Shown here piece after piece: positions 12,213-24,400 of a stretch of 64,000 bases of DNA. This DNA comes from Iris pallida (taxonomy: Eukaryota > Streptophyta > Magnoliopsida > Asparagales > Iridaceae). The position numbers and the translations under genes are program-made. The stretch's first letter is position 1; each line of letters begins with the position of its first letter. Where the stretch lies: the NCBI GenBank assembly GCA_029216955.1, contig JANAVB010015600.1, positions 31,665,554-31,729,553 of the forward strand. Reading direction: 5' to 3'. The notes beneath the pieces were generated by a model, which saw nothing but the letters and a program-made list of their open reading frames with translations, was not told where the DNA came from and did no database searches.

Positions 12213-13562
12213 CTATAATGAAATGCCAAAGTCCTTTATCAACTCCAACCCTCTGCACTGCCTCATGTTGAGCTCTTTCTGTGTAAACACATACGTCAAG
12301 CTTTTGTGGTCTATGAAAATCTCCACACGCTCTCCGTATAGATAGTGCTTCCATAACTTAAGAGCAAAGATAACTGCCGCCAACTCCAAATCATGTGTAG
12401 GGTAATTCTTCTCATACAGACGTAATTGTCTGGATGCATAGGCAATCACCTTCCCATGCTGCTGCAAGACACAACCTAGACCCTTCCCTAAGGCGTCACT
12501 GTAGATAGTGAACCCGCCTGATCCTGATGACAATATCAAAATTTGGGTTATCGTCAGTCGCTTCTTCAACTCATCGAAAGCAATCTGACATTCCTCTGAC
12601 CAGATAAACTGTATCCTTTCGGGTTAGCCTAGTCAATGGCCCTGTAATCCGGGAGAAATCCTGAACGAACCTCCTGTAGTAGCTTGCCAATCCCAGAAAG
12701 CTACTGATCTCTGTAACTGAACTCGGTGCTGTCCACGCCTCAACTGCTCTGATCTTCTTCGGGTCTATTGAGATCCCATCTCCGGTCATAACATGACCCA
12801 GAAAATCAACTTGATCCAAAAAGAACTCACACTTCGAAAGCTTGCCGTAAAGCTGCTCCTTCCTGAGAGTCTCCAGGACCACTCTCAGATGCTCCTCTAG
12901 GGTCTTCGAATATACCAAGATGTCGTCGATGAACACCACCACGAACTTGTCCAACTACTGGTGGAACACCTTATTCATCAAGTTCATGAATACCGCCGAG
13001 GCATTAGTTAACCCAAACGGTATTACCATGAACTCAAACTGGCCATACTATGTCCTGAATGTTGTCTTTGGAATTTTCTCCTTCTTCACATTCACTTGAT
13101 GGTAACCTGACCTCAGATCAATCTTGGAGAATACCTTCGCTCCGCTCAACTGGTCGAATAGATCATCGATCCTCGGCAGCGGGTACTTGTTCTTGATTGT
13201 GAGGCTGTTGAGAGCCCTGTAGTCGATACACATCTGTACCGACCCATCTTTCTTCGGCACAAAGAGTACTGGTGCACCCCATGGTGAAGAACTCGATCGG
13301 ATGAAGCCTTTGTCCTGCAACTCATCCACATGCTTCTTCAACTCCACTAGCTCGTTGTTGTTCACTCTATAGACGTGCTGAGATATCGGCTCTGTGCCGG
13401 GCACCAAATCTATAGAGAACTCTATATCTTTGTTCGGAGGTAACCCTGGCAAATCCTCCGGAAATACATCCATGAACTCAGCTATCAATGGATGTTTCAC
13501 GCCCTGCTCCTCTAATGAAGCTCCGCAGACGACTCCGCTGCTCTGGTCCGTCTCTCATCTGG
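12213..13562 (-). pseudogene. Element C reverse transcriptase / RNase H (broken)
   Basis: RT copies the element RNA into DNA and RNase H removes the template. The frame runs from the junction with E through [62 protein letters not shown] and the active-site [12 protein letters not shown] (intact FIDD), to [11 protein letters not shown] and LTRLTRKD. RNase H follows in a shifted frame: [53 protein letters not shown]. Damage includes stops at 13048 and just upstream of 12954 (minus sense), a +1/-1 frameshift near 12590-12610, a stop at 12213, and a TGA immediately at the E junction. Upstream protease and gag continue across E at 24005. Confidence 0.9.
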
Positions 13563-16288
13563 TGTCACGCCCCAGAACCAGAATACTGGAGAGCGGGGGC
13601 GTACATAGCCAGCTACGTATATTAAAATAGAATCCACCTCGCTATACGGTCACGGCTGTCTAGATATGAGGGTTTACTACAAGCCAACGGTCTCTTAAGG
13701 TCAAGCCTATTGTCTCAATCTCAAGCAAGTAATATAGTTACAAGATGTTAGACCACCAAATATACAATAAAAGACGTCCCAAATATTACATATTCAGCTG
13801 ATCATGAAGCTAGTCATACAAAATGCGAAGACTAGCAAGAGTTCAGTCATACATGATCAACCCTAGGATTTGTTAATCATGTTTACAGCCCGTAGGCAGA
13901 CAGTAAGTAAATGTGCATCGAGCTAACAGGTGCTCGTCGGCTAAACGCCTCAAAAGAATAATTTTACAATGTAGTGAGCGAAACAAAATGGAAAACCCAC
14001 TCGTAGCCCGGGTTCCTTCTAGTCGCCACCATTGGGCTGGAGGTTCGGTATCGGGTGCTGCTCCAAAATCTGGCCACACAAAACCAGCTGGGTCAAACCC
14101 AGAAAGAGCAAGTGCCACAAGGGAGGCCATGAAATAAGAACGAAAGCCAGCATAAAAAATTATAAGAAAATAGAAGAAAGGTACAAGTAATACAGAGTAC
14201 AACAGAACAATAAACGACTAGGGACGTGGTACCAATCCGGGAGCCAGGTTACAACCCTTAAACCAAACAAGGACCGGGGTTGTAACCCTTCGCCTGAATA
14301 GCACTTTGTCTCTACCCATTTATTGTTAAAGATAAGTAAAACAATCATGCTCAGGTGTACCAGGTGCTGGGACTAGACGAGACTTAGACAAGGCTGGACC
14401 CCATCCATTCACAAGCGGCCAAGCAAATACTATGGCTTACTACTTAACTAACTAGGGTTATCACAAGCCTAATTACTAACAAGATACAAATGAAAAATTC
14501 CCAGTCCCAAGCCCTGCAGACTATCCAGTTATCCTTCCGCGGGTTGAGAGTATGGTTGGGTACATCGCCCAGGAAACGATATATCCTTAGGTGACTTAGA
14601 GAGTGCAACACATGACAGTGTGCTGGAAATGTGCCCTACTCGTCGGCAGGCTACAAGTCCATTAAAGCGCCCAGATAACGAGATCGTCTGTGACTAGAAA
14701 TTCTCCATGAACTATAGTTTGATCTAGTCATTAGCCTAATCTGTATTCAGTGTGAATCCCTGACCGTGGTAACCAGGGAGTCACGTCCTAGATATGATGC
14801 AAGATAAGACAAGTGGATTGCACGAAGCAACAAGAATGAACAACCACGAAGTCAGAGTTGATTATATGAGTCAAGTTAGCCATCGCAACAGCATCAAGTC
14901 AAGTCAAGTTACAAGTCAGGAGTGCGCCGCCACGGGCCACTATCAAGTTATCCAGTTACAGAAAATGATTATGAATCACCGGTTACAAGTTAAGAGCGCA
15001 CCCCATCGGGTCACTACTAAGAAGATCAGAAAGTATTAGGATCATAAATTACAGAAATCACGATGACCGTACTAGTCGTAAGTAAAACACCGAAAATCGT
15101 GCCAGGTCATGTTGGGTCAAGACAGTCGTGTTGTGTGGAACAAGATCTCAAAACTCCAATCCACAAAAAAGAAGCCAAGCCCAAGGATATAAAACGAAAC
15201 CATCATGGGCAAGTGGGTTGCGAAGGGGGCCGAGTTGCGCTAGGGTCGGCTTGCGCTGGGTCGGGTTGTGCTGAGAGCGGGTTGTGCTGGGTCGGGTTGC
15301 ACTGAGTCGGGTTGCGCTGGGTCGGGTTGCGCTGAGAGCGGGTTGCGCTGGGTCGGGTTGCGCTGAGAGCAGGTCGCGCTGAGAGCGGGTTGCGCTGGGT
15401 CGGGTTGTGCTGAGAGCAGGTCGCGCTGAGAGCGGGTTGCGCTAGGGTTAGATTGTGCTAGGTCAAAGGCGCTGGGGTTCAAAGGGCGCTGGGGTTCAAG
15501 GCGCTAGGAAGTGAGCGTGGTTCGCCAAAGGGCGCCGAGCGCGGGTCAGCCCAGCGCTAAAGAGCGCTGGCCGAGAGAGGGTTGCGCAGTTCAGCCCAGC
15601 GCTAAAAAGCGCTTGCCGAGGTCTTCTTCTCCAGCAGGCCGAGAGAGAGAACCCAAGAACACTAAACTTTCCAAACTTCATAACTTGGCCAAATCAAAAC
15701 AAAATTGAGATTTTCAAAGTTCTATCTTGTGTAAAATTGAATTCTCTTCCACATGGAAGCCTCAAAACAAGCAAAAATCTAAGTTTAATAGATCAAAACC
15801 AAGAAAATTCGAAAATGGTTAAAACTTAGATCTAGAAAAATGGAGACTCTAAATCCCAAAATGCCAAGTTCTAATGTGATTCACCATGGCCTAATCTAGC
15901 TAATGGACAAATAAAATGGGGTGCTCATTTGGTGGCAAGGTGCACTTGCCTATGGAGGTTAGGTGTTGTGTGGAGGAAGGAAGAAGAAGATGGAGAAAAT
16001 TAATAGAAGAGTAATGAGGAGAGAGAAAGTTAGATGGGATTTTAATGAGGGATGGTGTGTTGTGTTGAGGGTGGAGGTTAACTAAGGTAGTCCAATGCAA
16101 ACCAAACCAAACCCTTCTCCACAAAGAATAAAACCATGCCAGGTCCAAAAAACCTAATTTATGAGAAAATCAAAATCCACAAGTCGAGCCAAAATACAAT
16201 TACAGGCCAGAATCCAAAAAAATAAAATACAGGTCCGAAATACATATAAGCCTAATTAAAATACGTATTCCGAAATATGGGTGTTACA
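13563..16288 (-). repeat. Element E 3' LTR (2.73 kb)
   Basis: On the plus strand it runs from TGTCACGCCCCAGAACC to GGGTGTTACA and pairs with 21284-24004. It contains a G/C-rich minisatellite at 15235-15450, which yields a spurious Pro/Gln-rich 80-codon frame on the minus strand. No coding function is supported. Confidence 0.92.
15235..15450. repeat. GC-rich minisatellite in the E 3' LTR
   Basis: Units of about 15-16 bp alternate between GGGTTGCGCTGGGTC and GGGTTGCGCTGAGAGC. The partner array is at 22935-23175, with a slightly different unit order. Confidence 0.85.
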
Positions 16289-16308
16289 ACTCTACCCACC
16301 TTAAAAGA

Positions 16309-16325
16309 CTTTCGTCCTCGGAATT
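16309..16325 (-). other. E pre-LTR stem-loop box
   Basis: On the minus strand AATTCCGAGGACGAAAG, an imperfect form of the AATTTCGAGGACGAAATT box, followed by the purine-rich AAGGTGGGTAGAG tract that abuts TGTAACACCC. Confidence 0.55.
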
Positions 16326-16456
16326 TAAATCAAGATGCTGAGAGATGTAAGAGCCCGCTATACTATCCACAAATAAGCTACACTAAGCAAACAATCAAAC
16401 AATCACACATGCAAGCAAGGGATGGAAAGCATAAGGCATAAAGAAGACATTATACC

Positions 16457-17977
16457 TTACGAGTCAAACAAGTCGGGATATCGCGATCGGATGTCGTCCT
16501 CACGCTCCCACATTGACTCACCTAGAGAGTGATGACCCCAAGCAACACGGACTAAGCTAATAGTGTTGTTCTTGAGTATCTTTTCTCTCCGATCCAATAT
16601 AGACACGGGCCTCTCCTCATACGAAAGGTTGGTACCAACAACCAGTTCTGAATGGTCCAGGATATGGCTCGGGTCCGGGATGTACCGTCGTAATTGGGAC
16701 ACATGAAATACATCATGCACCTCACTTTGCGACGGAGGAAGAGCGAGACGATAGGATACATCTCCTACTCGCTCTAGGATATCGAACGGCCCTATATACC
16801 TAGGACTAAGCTTTCCCCGTACGCCAAAGCGAATGACGTCACGGTTAGGCGAGATCCTAAGGAATACATGGTCGCCGATAGCAAACTCTAAGGGACGCCG
16901 ATGAGCATCGGCCCAATGGCGCTGGCGATCTTGGGCCACTCGAAGGCGATATCTGATCCTTCTGACCACTTCAACTGTCTGGGCAATCATTTCTGGACCA
17001 AGCATCTGCCTCTCTCCAACATCATCCCAGGCTAACGGGGATCTGCACTTCCTACCATACAGTGCCTCGAACGGAGCCATCTAAATACTGGCCTGAAAAC
17101 TATTATTGTAGGAGAATTCCACCAGATGCAGGTGATCCTCTCATGAACCATCGAAGTCAAGGGTACAAGATCTCAACATATCTTCAAGAGTCTGGATTGT
17201 GCGTTCCGACTAGCCATCTGTCTGCGGGTGATAAGCTGAGCTAAACAGAAGGTGAGTTCCCAAACTCTCTTGCAGGCTACGCCAAAAGTTCGATGTAAAT
17301 CTTGAATCCCTGTCCGAGGTGATACTAACGGGCACACCGTGAAGCCTGACAATCTACCTGAGGTACATTTCTGCTAGCTGAGCCATCGAATGACCAACTC
17401 TGAACGAAAGAAAGTGAGCTACCTTCGTGAGCCTGTCAACTATAACCCAAATGGCATCTCTGCCAGTCGGGGATCTAGGTAATCCAGTCACGAAATCCAT
17501 AGTTATGTGTTTCCATTTCCATTCTGGGATCGGTAAGGGTTGAAGAAGTCCAGCTGGCCTCTGACGTTCAGCCTTAACTTGCTGGCAAACCAAATACCGA
17601 AAGACAAACCGAGCTATCTCCCTCTTCATGCCATTCTACCAAAAATGCTGACGAATATCACGGTACATCTTCGTACCACCGGGATGAATAAAATACTGCA
17701 AACTGTGAGCTCCTGCCATGACCTCCTGTCTGATATCTCCACTGGGTACACAAAGACGAGTGTCGTACCGAAGTGTACCATCTTCATGAATGCACAACTC
17801 TGGCCTTCTTTCTGCCTCACACTCTGCTCTGAGTCACTGAATCTTGGAATCTGTAGACTACGCCATCCGGATCCTCTCAACTATGCTAGACTGAACCTGT
17901 AGACTGGCCATCAAGGCCACGTTGGTAGGAAGAACCACTTCATTTCCTATCTTCTGAAGATCTGCCAATAACTCTGG
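16457..17977 (-). pseudogene. Element E integrase (nonsense-interrupted)
   Basis: The integrase continues in the same frame as RT. The H2C2 zinc region is followed by ARFVFRYLVCQQVKAERQRP (17605-17550; the first Cys of the usual pair is replaced by Tyr), then [86 protein letters not shown] and a tail [20 protein letters not shown] ending in RYPDLFDS at 16457. I count about seven in-frame stops (for example at 17978, just after IRMA near 17860, 17627-17629, 17354, near 17220, 17150 and 17081). No frameshift is needed between 19912 and 16457. The GDHVFLRIS segment is uninterrupted, unlike in C. Confidence 0.9.
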
Positions 17978-19228
17978 TTACGTCGTTAGGAAATAAACTC
18001 CGGCTCTCCTGCTCAACGCATCTGCTACAATGTTGGCCTTCCCTGGATGATACTGCAAATCCACATCGTAGTCCACCAGTAGCTCGAGCCATCTTTTCTG
18101 CCGCATGTTAAGGTCCTTCTGGGTGAAAACATACTTCAGGCTCTTGTGATCAGTAAATATCTCCACTCTGTCCCCGTACAAGTAGTGCCGCCAAAGCTTA
18201 AGTGCAAACACTACTGCTGCCAGTTCCAAGTCGTGGGTCGGGTAATTTCTCTCATGATCACGAAGTTGACGTGATGCATAAGCTATTACCTTCCCATGCT
18301 GTATTAAGATACACTCCAATCCTCTGCCTGAAGCGTCACAATAAACTGAGAATCCTCCGGTCCCATCTGGAAGCGTGAGAATGGGAGCCGTTATCAAACC
18401 TTGCTTCAACTTCTCAAATGATTCCTGACACTCTGCTGTCCAAGCAAACTGCACATCCTTGCGGGTCAACTGGGTCATCGGTGCCGAAATCCTTACAAAG
18501 TCAAAAATAAATCGTCGGTAGTAGCCGGCCAATCCAAGGAAGCTGCGAACCTCTGCCACTGAACTAGGTACTGGACATGTCTCGATAGCCAAAATCTTCT
18601 GGGGATCTACTTCCACTCCTCCTCGGGTAATGATGTGACCCAAGTACGAAATGCGATCGAGCCAGAACTCGTATTTACTGAAGTTGGCGTACAACTGGTG
18701 CTCTCTAAGCGTCCGAAGGACGATTCTGAGATACTGCTCGTGCTCTGCTACGCTCTTGCTGTAGACCAGGATGTCATCTAGGAATAAGATCACGAACTGA
18801 TCCAAGTAAGGCATAAAAATGCGATTCATGAGGTCCATGAATACGACTGGCGCATTGGTCGCTCCAAAGGGCATAACAAGGAACTCCCAATGTCCATATC
18901 TAGATCTGAATGTTGTCTTCGGGATGTCCTGCTCTCTGACTCTGATCTGGTGGTATCCTGAACGCAAGTCTATCTTCGAGAATACTGAAGCCCCTTTGAG
19001 TTGATCAAACAAGTCATCCATCCTCGGGAGAGGGTATCTGTTCTTGATTGTCACTGAGTTCAAGGTACGATAATCTATACATAATCTGGATGTACCATCC
19101 TTCTTCTTCACAAGAAGCATCGGGGATCCCCAAGGTGATCCACTTGCACGAATAAATCCCTTGGTCCTGAGTTCTTCAATCATCTTGTACAAAATCTCCA
19201 ACTCTGAAGGCGCCATCCTGTAGACTCG
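17978..19228 (-). pseudogene. Element E reverse transcriptase and RNase H
   Basis: A 412-codon uninterrupted stretch (from Met at 19216) covers the whole RT and RNase H. Motifs in order are [67 protein letters not shown], the active site [12 protein letters not shown] (FLDD intact), [74 protein letters not shown] and [16 protein letters not shown]. It is separated from the protease by a single in-frame TAG at 19229-19231 and ends in a TAA at 17978-17980. Apart from these two stops the enzyme core looks structurally complete. Confidence 0.92.
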
Positions 19229-19912
19229 CTATGATACTGGTGCTGTCCCGGGGATCAAGTCTATAGTGAACTCGATCTCCCGCTCTGGCGGCATCCCTGG
19301 AAGCTCTTCTGGGAAGACATCTGGAAACTCTTCAACTATCTGGGGTAACTGTACTGCTGCTACTGCCATCCGTAATACTGGGGGAGATGGCTCCACTGAG
19401 CCTCTGGAAAATGAAAACTCTGGCTCGCCCGGAATACTAAAGACAACCCTGCCAACATGGCAGTCTATCCTAGCATACTGGTTCCTCAACCAATCCATGC
19501 CTAAGACTACATCATAGTCTGCCATGGGAAACTCTACAAATCTAGCGAGGAACTCTCTACCGCTAACTACGATCCGACATGAGGAAAATACTCGATCTAC
19601 TCCCACAAGACCATTACCAGTAAGTATATTGAGCCTCACTGATAATGACTCGGGCTCCAATCCTATCCGTGTCGCGAATCGTGCAGACATGAATGAATGC
19701 GATGCACCAGAATCAAATAATACCGATGCTGGAGAAGAATTGACGAGAATAGTACCTGCCACTACCTCACCTGGTACAACCTCTTCTTCTATAGTCATCA
19801 TCATTGCCTGACCTTGTCCTTTGGCTGCGGGTCCCCTCTGCTGGAAACCTCTCTGCCTACTCTGTACTTTGAGCCTGGGTGTACTGCTGCTGGTTCTGCA
19901 GCTGAAATGCAT
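19229..19912 (-). pseudogene. Element E protease region
   Basis: The aspartic protease releases the mature proteins from the polyprotein. The frame contains [17 protein letters not shown] (catalytic DSG motif intact), then [35 protein letters not shown] and [20 protein letters not shown], the linker into RT. The frame ends at TAG (19229-19231). It overlaps the end of gag (19857-19912) in another frame, so a shift of one base near 19860 separates gag from pol. In G gag and pol share one frame, so the shift in E is more likely damage than programmed frameshifting. Confidence 0.88.
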
Positions 19913-21002
19913 GGGCCTGAGGCAACAACGGCCTCGGGTACTGCTGCTGCTGCATAGGTGCTGGTCCCCTAACCGACAGACTGGTTAGGTTAGAAGAGGA
20001 CGAACTACCCCTATTTGGGCAAGCTCCTATCTTGTGATCTGTCGCTCCACAAGCCATGCACAATCCCTGTGCCCTGCGATAATCTGCCACCACGTGCCCT
20101 GGCTTTCCGCAATGAGAACATCCCATCGCGGAAGTCTGCTTCTGCTTCTGCTGCTGCGGGTAAGTTGGGGTTGAATGCTGAATCGACGTTACTGAGGTCG
20201 CCCGCCTCGGAGTTCCAATGGTCAAATCCCTTGCTGCCAGGGCTGGAGCTGATGATTGATGCATCTGATTGTGGGACCGCTTCCTACCTCCGGTCCTATC
20301 CACGATCCTCTGGGAGGTGTACTCGTGCCTCCTAGCTGCCCTCAATACTGCATCGAACGTCTGGTGCTCGAACTGCTCAACTGCCAACAAGATCTCCAAA
20401 TGCAGCCCCTGCTGGAACCGCTGGGCCCTATCAAACTCGGTTGCCACCAAGGTGGGGGCAAACCTACTGATTCTAGAAAACTCAGATGCATAACCGTCGA
20501 CCGTCCTGCCTCCTTGCTTCAAGTTGGTAAATCTCGTCTGCAGGTCGTACCGAGCTACAGCATCGAAATACTTCGTCTGGAATCTTTCTCTAAACACCGC
20601 CCAAGTAACCGGCACCGCTAATCCCACGGCCTGCGCCGCCCACCAACTGCGAGCTAAGTCCAGCAACTGTAGGCGTACCACCGCCACCTTCTCATTCTCA
20701 GGTGTCCTAGCTGCTTCCAGAACTTCCTCGGTATCCTGAAGCCAAGCGTCCGCGGCAATCGCATCCTCGCTACCGTCAAAGAATGGAGGATTCAAGCGCT
20801 TGAAGCTATTGGCCGTGCTGTTCCCTGGATGACCGCCTCTGTTCAAAGCATATGCTACTATCTGGTGCAGGGCGTTGCCCCGACGATCCTGGGAAGCTAT
20901 CAAGGTCCTGATGAGATCCACCAAAGTGCCATCATCAGGCTCTGCAGGCTGGACGGGCTGAATTGGTGGTTCTTCTCCGGTAGGCACGACTCTGGAGGCC
21001 AC
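19857..21002 (-). pseudogene. Element E gag (nucleocapsid polyprotein)
   Basis: A 381-codon open frame for the structural protein that packages the RNA. A retrotransposon-gag domain sits at about residues 65-230 (FFDGSEDAIAADAWLQDTEE, ARSWWAAQAVG, FRERFQTKYFD, VDGYASEFSRISRFAP, RAQRFQQGLHLEI). Two zinc knuckles follow: the first reads CSHCGKPGHVVADY, with Tyr replacing the last Cys; the second, CMACGATDHKIGAC, is a standard CX2CX4HX4C. The Met at 21002 is preceded by about 280 bp of leader after the primer site. The frame itself is open to 19857. It is called a pseudogene because pol is in a different frame and broken. Confidence 0.85.
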
Positions 21003-21283
21003 TCCTGAATGCTGGGCTTGATCTCCAGGTTACGGCTGTTCCACGGGAGGTGCTCCGCCTTGCTGATCGGCAGGTCCAGGAACAATGCCGCTGAAGAAGA
21101 CGACATTGGAAACAATAAGGAAGGACCAGGACAGATCAATGATACAAGCATGTGATCAGGTCAAGATTCTCAGAGATTTGAAGATACGAGCAGAGATCAA
21201 GGGCGAATACTTATTGAGACATCTATTTGGTAAACCCTCACATTCTCGAATGCCAAAACCTGCATGGGCCACCACTTAAACCA
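21003..21283 (-). other. E leader between gag and 5' LTR
   Basis: Apart from the primer site, I see no further gene or motif here. Confidence 0.6.
21258..21274 (-). other. Primer-binding site of E (tRNA-Ile type)
   Basis: On the minus strand TGGTGGCCCATGCAGGT starts 10 nt inside the 5' LTR (edge at 21284). It matches the complement of a plant tRNA-Ile 3' end over 17 nt. Confidence 0.75.
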
Positions 21284-24004
21284 TGTCACGCCCAGAACCA
21301 GAATACTGGAGAGTGGGGCCATACATAGCCAGCTACGTATATTGAAATGGAATCCATCTCGCTTTACGGTCATGACTGTCTAGATATGAGGGTTTACTAC
21401 AAGCCAACGGTCTCTTAAGGTCAAGCCTATTGTCTCAATCTCAAGCAAGTAATATAGTTACAAGATGTTAGACCACAAAATATACAATAAAAGGCGTCCC
21501 AAATATTACATATTCAGCTGATCATGAAGCTAGTCATACAAAATGCGAAGACTAGCAAGAGTTCAGTCATACATGATCAACCCAAGGATTTGTTAATCAT
21601 GTTTACAGCCCGTAGGCAGACAGTAAGTAAATGTGCATCGAGCTAACAGGTGCTCGTCGGCTAAATGCCTCAAAAGAATAATTTTACAATGTAGTGAGCG
21701 AAACAAAATGGAAAACCCACTCGTAGCCAGGGTTCCTTCTAGTCGCCACCATTGGGTTGGAGGTTCGGTAGATCCTCGGGTGCTGCTCCGAAATCTGGCC
21801 ACACAAAACCAGCTGGGTCAAACCCCAGAAAGAGCAAGTGCCACAAGGGAGGCCACGAAATAAGAACGAAAGCCAGCATAAAAGATCATAAGAAAATAGA
21901 AGAAAGGTACAAGTAATACAGAGTACAACAGGATAATAAACGACTAGGGACGTGGTACCAATCCGGGAGCCAGGTTACAACCCTTAAACCAAACAAGGAC
22001 CGGGGTTGTAACCCTTCGCCTGAATAGCACTTTGTCTCTACCCATTTATTGTTAAAGATAAGTAAAACAATCATGCTCAGGTGTACCAGGTGCTGGGACT
22101 AGACGAGACTTAGACAAGGCTGGACCCCATCCATTCACAAGCGGCCAAGCAAATACTACGGCTTACTACTTAACTAACTAGGGTTATCACAAGCCTAATT
22201 ACTAACAAGATGCAAATGAGAAATTTCCATTCCCAAGCCCTGCAGACTATCCAGTTATCCTTCCGCGGGTTGAGAGTATGGTTGGGTACATCGTCTAGGA
22301 GACGATATACCCTTAGGTGACTTAGAGAGTGCAACACATGACAGTGTGCTGGAAATGTGCCCTACTCGTCGGCAGGCTACAAATCCATTAAAGCGCCCAG
22401 ATAACGAAATTGCCTGTGACTGGAAATTCTCTATGAACTATAGTTTGATCTAGTCATTAGCCTAATCCGTATTCAGTGTGAATCCCTGACCGTGGTAACC
22501 AGGGAGTCACATCCTAGATATGATGCAAGACAAGACAAGTGGATTGCACGAAGCAACAAGAATGAACACCCACGGAGTCAGAGTTGATTATATGAGTCAA
22601 GTTAGCCATCGCAACAGCATCAAGTCAAGTCAAGTTACAAGTCAGGAGTGCGCCGCCACGGGCCACTATCAAGTTATCCAGTTATACAGAATGATTATGA
22701 ATCACCGGTTACAACTTAAGAGCGCACCCCATCGGGTCACTACTAAGAAGATCAGAAAGTATTAGGATCATAAATTACAGAAATCACGAAGACCGTACTA
22801 GTCATAAGTAAAACACCGAAAACCGTGCCAGGTCGTGTTGGGTCAAGACAGTCGTGTTGTGTGGAACAAGATCTCAAAACTCCAATCCAAAAAAGAGAAG
22901 CCTAGCCCAAGGATATAAAACCAAACCATCATGGGCAAGTGGGTTGCGCAGGGGGTCGGGTTGCGCTAGGGTCGGTTTGTGCTGGCTCGGGTTGCGCTGA
23001 GAGCGGGTTGCGCTGGGTCGGGTTGCGCTGAGTCGGGTTGCGCTGGGTCGGGTTGCGCTGAGAGTGGGTTGCGCTGGGTCGGATTGCGCTGAGAGCAGGT
23101 CGCGCTAAGAGCGGGTTGCGCTGGATCGGGTTGCGCTGAGAGCAGGTCACACTGAGAGCGGGTTGCACTAGGGTTAGATTGCGCTAGGTCAAAGGCGCTG
23201 GGGTTCAAAGGGCACTGGGGTTCAAGGCGCTGGGAAGTGAGCGCGGTTCGCCAAAGGGCGCCGAGCGCGGGTCAGCCCAGCGCTAAAGTGCGCTGGCCGA
23301 GAGAGGGTTGCGCGGTTCAGTCCAGCGCTAAAAAGCGCTGGCCGAGGTCTTCTTCTCCAGCAGGCCGAGAGAGAGAACCCAAGAACACCAAACTTCATAA
23401 CTTGGCCAAATCAAAACGAAATTGAGATTTTCAAAGTTCTATCTTGTGTAAAATTGAATTCTCTTCCACATGGAAGCCTCAAAACAAGCAAAAATCTAAG
23501 TTTAATAGATCAAAACCAAGAAAATTCAAAAATGGTTAAAACTTAGATTAAAAAAATGGAGACTCCAAATCACAAAATGCCAAGTTCTAATGTGATTCAC
23601 CATGGCCTAATCTAGCTAATGGACAAATAAAATGGGGTGCTTATTTGGTGGCAAGGTGCACTTGCCTATGGAGGTTAGGTGTTGTGTAGAGGAAGGAAGA
23701 AAAAGATGGAGAAAATTAATGGAAGAGTAATGAGGAGAGAGAAAGTTAGGTGGGGTTTTAATGAGGGATGGTGTATTGTGTTGAGGGTAGAGGTTAACTA
23801 AGGTAGTCCAATGCAAACCAAACCAAACCCTTCTCCACAAAGAATAAAACCATGCCAGGTCCAAAAAACCCAATTTACGAGAAAATCAAAATCCGTAAGT
23901 CGAGCCAAAATATAATTACAGGCCAGAATCCGAGAAAATAAAATACAGGTCCGAAATACATATAAGCCTAATTAAAATACGTATTCCGAAATACGGGCAT
24001 TACA
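21284..24004 (-). repeat. Element E 5' LTR (2.72 kb)
   Basis: The partner of 13563-16288, from TGTCACGCCCAGAACC to ACGGGCATTACA. The two copies differ by roughly 10 changes in the first 110 bp but only about 5 in the next 320 bp. Non-coding. Confidence 0.92.
22935..23175. repeat. GC-rich minisatellite in the E 5' LTR
   Basis: The same GGGTTGCGCTG-based 15-16 bp units as at 15235-15450, with point differences and rearranged order. Confidence 0.85.
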
Positions 24005-24400
24005 TCTGGTGAACTCGAACTCTGGCTCTCCTGGCACTCTGAAGAGAACTTTACCACCACGACAATCTATACTGGCATGGTGCTTGCTCAACTAATCCAT
24101 ATCGAGTATAATATCGTAGTTCGGTAATGGCATTACGAGCAGACTCACATCCAGTTTTCGGCCTCCCAAAACTACTCTCTGATCCTTACAAACATCACGG
24201 ACGAGGATGATACCACCCCCAGTCGTGATCTTGCAAGTCCTAGGCAATGGTTCAGAAGAAAGCTGGTGTCTAATAGCAAAAGATACAGACACAAAACTTT
24301 GGGAAGCCCCCGAATCAAACAAAGCGAATGCAGGAAATGAGTCAAAAAGAACATAACCTGCTATCAGATCTCCCACTGCCTCTGCATCCTCGGCTGACAT
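24005..24400 (-). pseudogene. Element C protease (interrupted by E)
   Basis: The frame includes FALFDSGASQSFVSVSFAIR (DSG catalytic motif intact), then LPNYDIILDMD, a stop at 24092, and an SIDCRGGKVLFRVPGEPEFEFTR segment that reaches the E insertion at 24009. The continuation is found beyond the other E edge at 13557 ([15 protein letters not shown], then the FPEDLPG linker into RT), in frame except for a TGA at the junction. This places the E insertion between protease and RT of C. Confidence 0.85.

Larger units (their letters stand above)
13563..24004 (-). mobile_element. Element E: complete Ty3/gypsy retrotransposon inserted in C
   Basis: A full-length minus-sense element of 10.4 kb with LTRs at 13563-16288 and 21284-24004. 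The flanking 5-bp target duplication TCTGG is intact at 13558-13562 and 24005-24009, and the C protease frame (PEFEFTR) continues across the insertion site. Order on the minus strand is PBS, gag, PR, RT, RNase H, INT, pre-LTR box, 3' LTR. Gag and pol are each largely open, and the inactivating changes are mostly single nonsense codons. Confidence 0.95.

Noticed and set aside
15235..15450. CRISPR-like array of short repeats.
   Set aside because: The units are contiguous with no unique spacers, and the context is a plant LTR.
15235..15482. A Pro/Gln-repeat protein (also 22929-23208).
   Set aside because: It is a translation of the LTR minisatellite and sits in a non-coding LTR.
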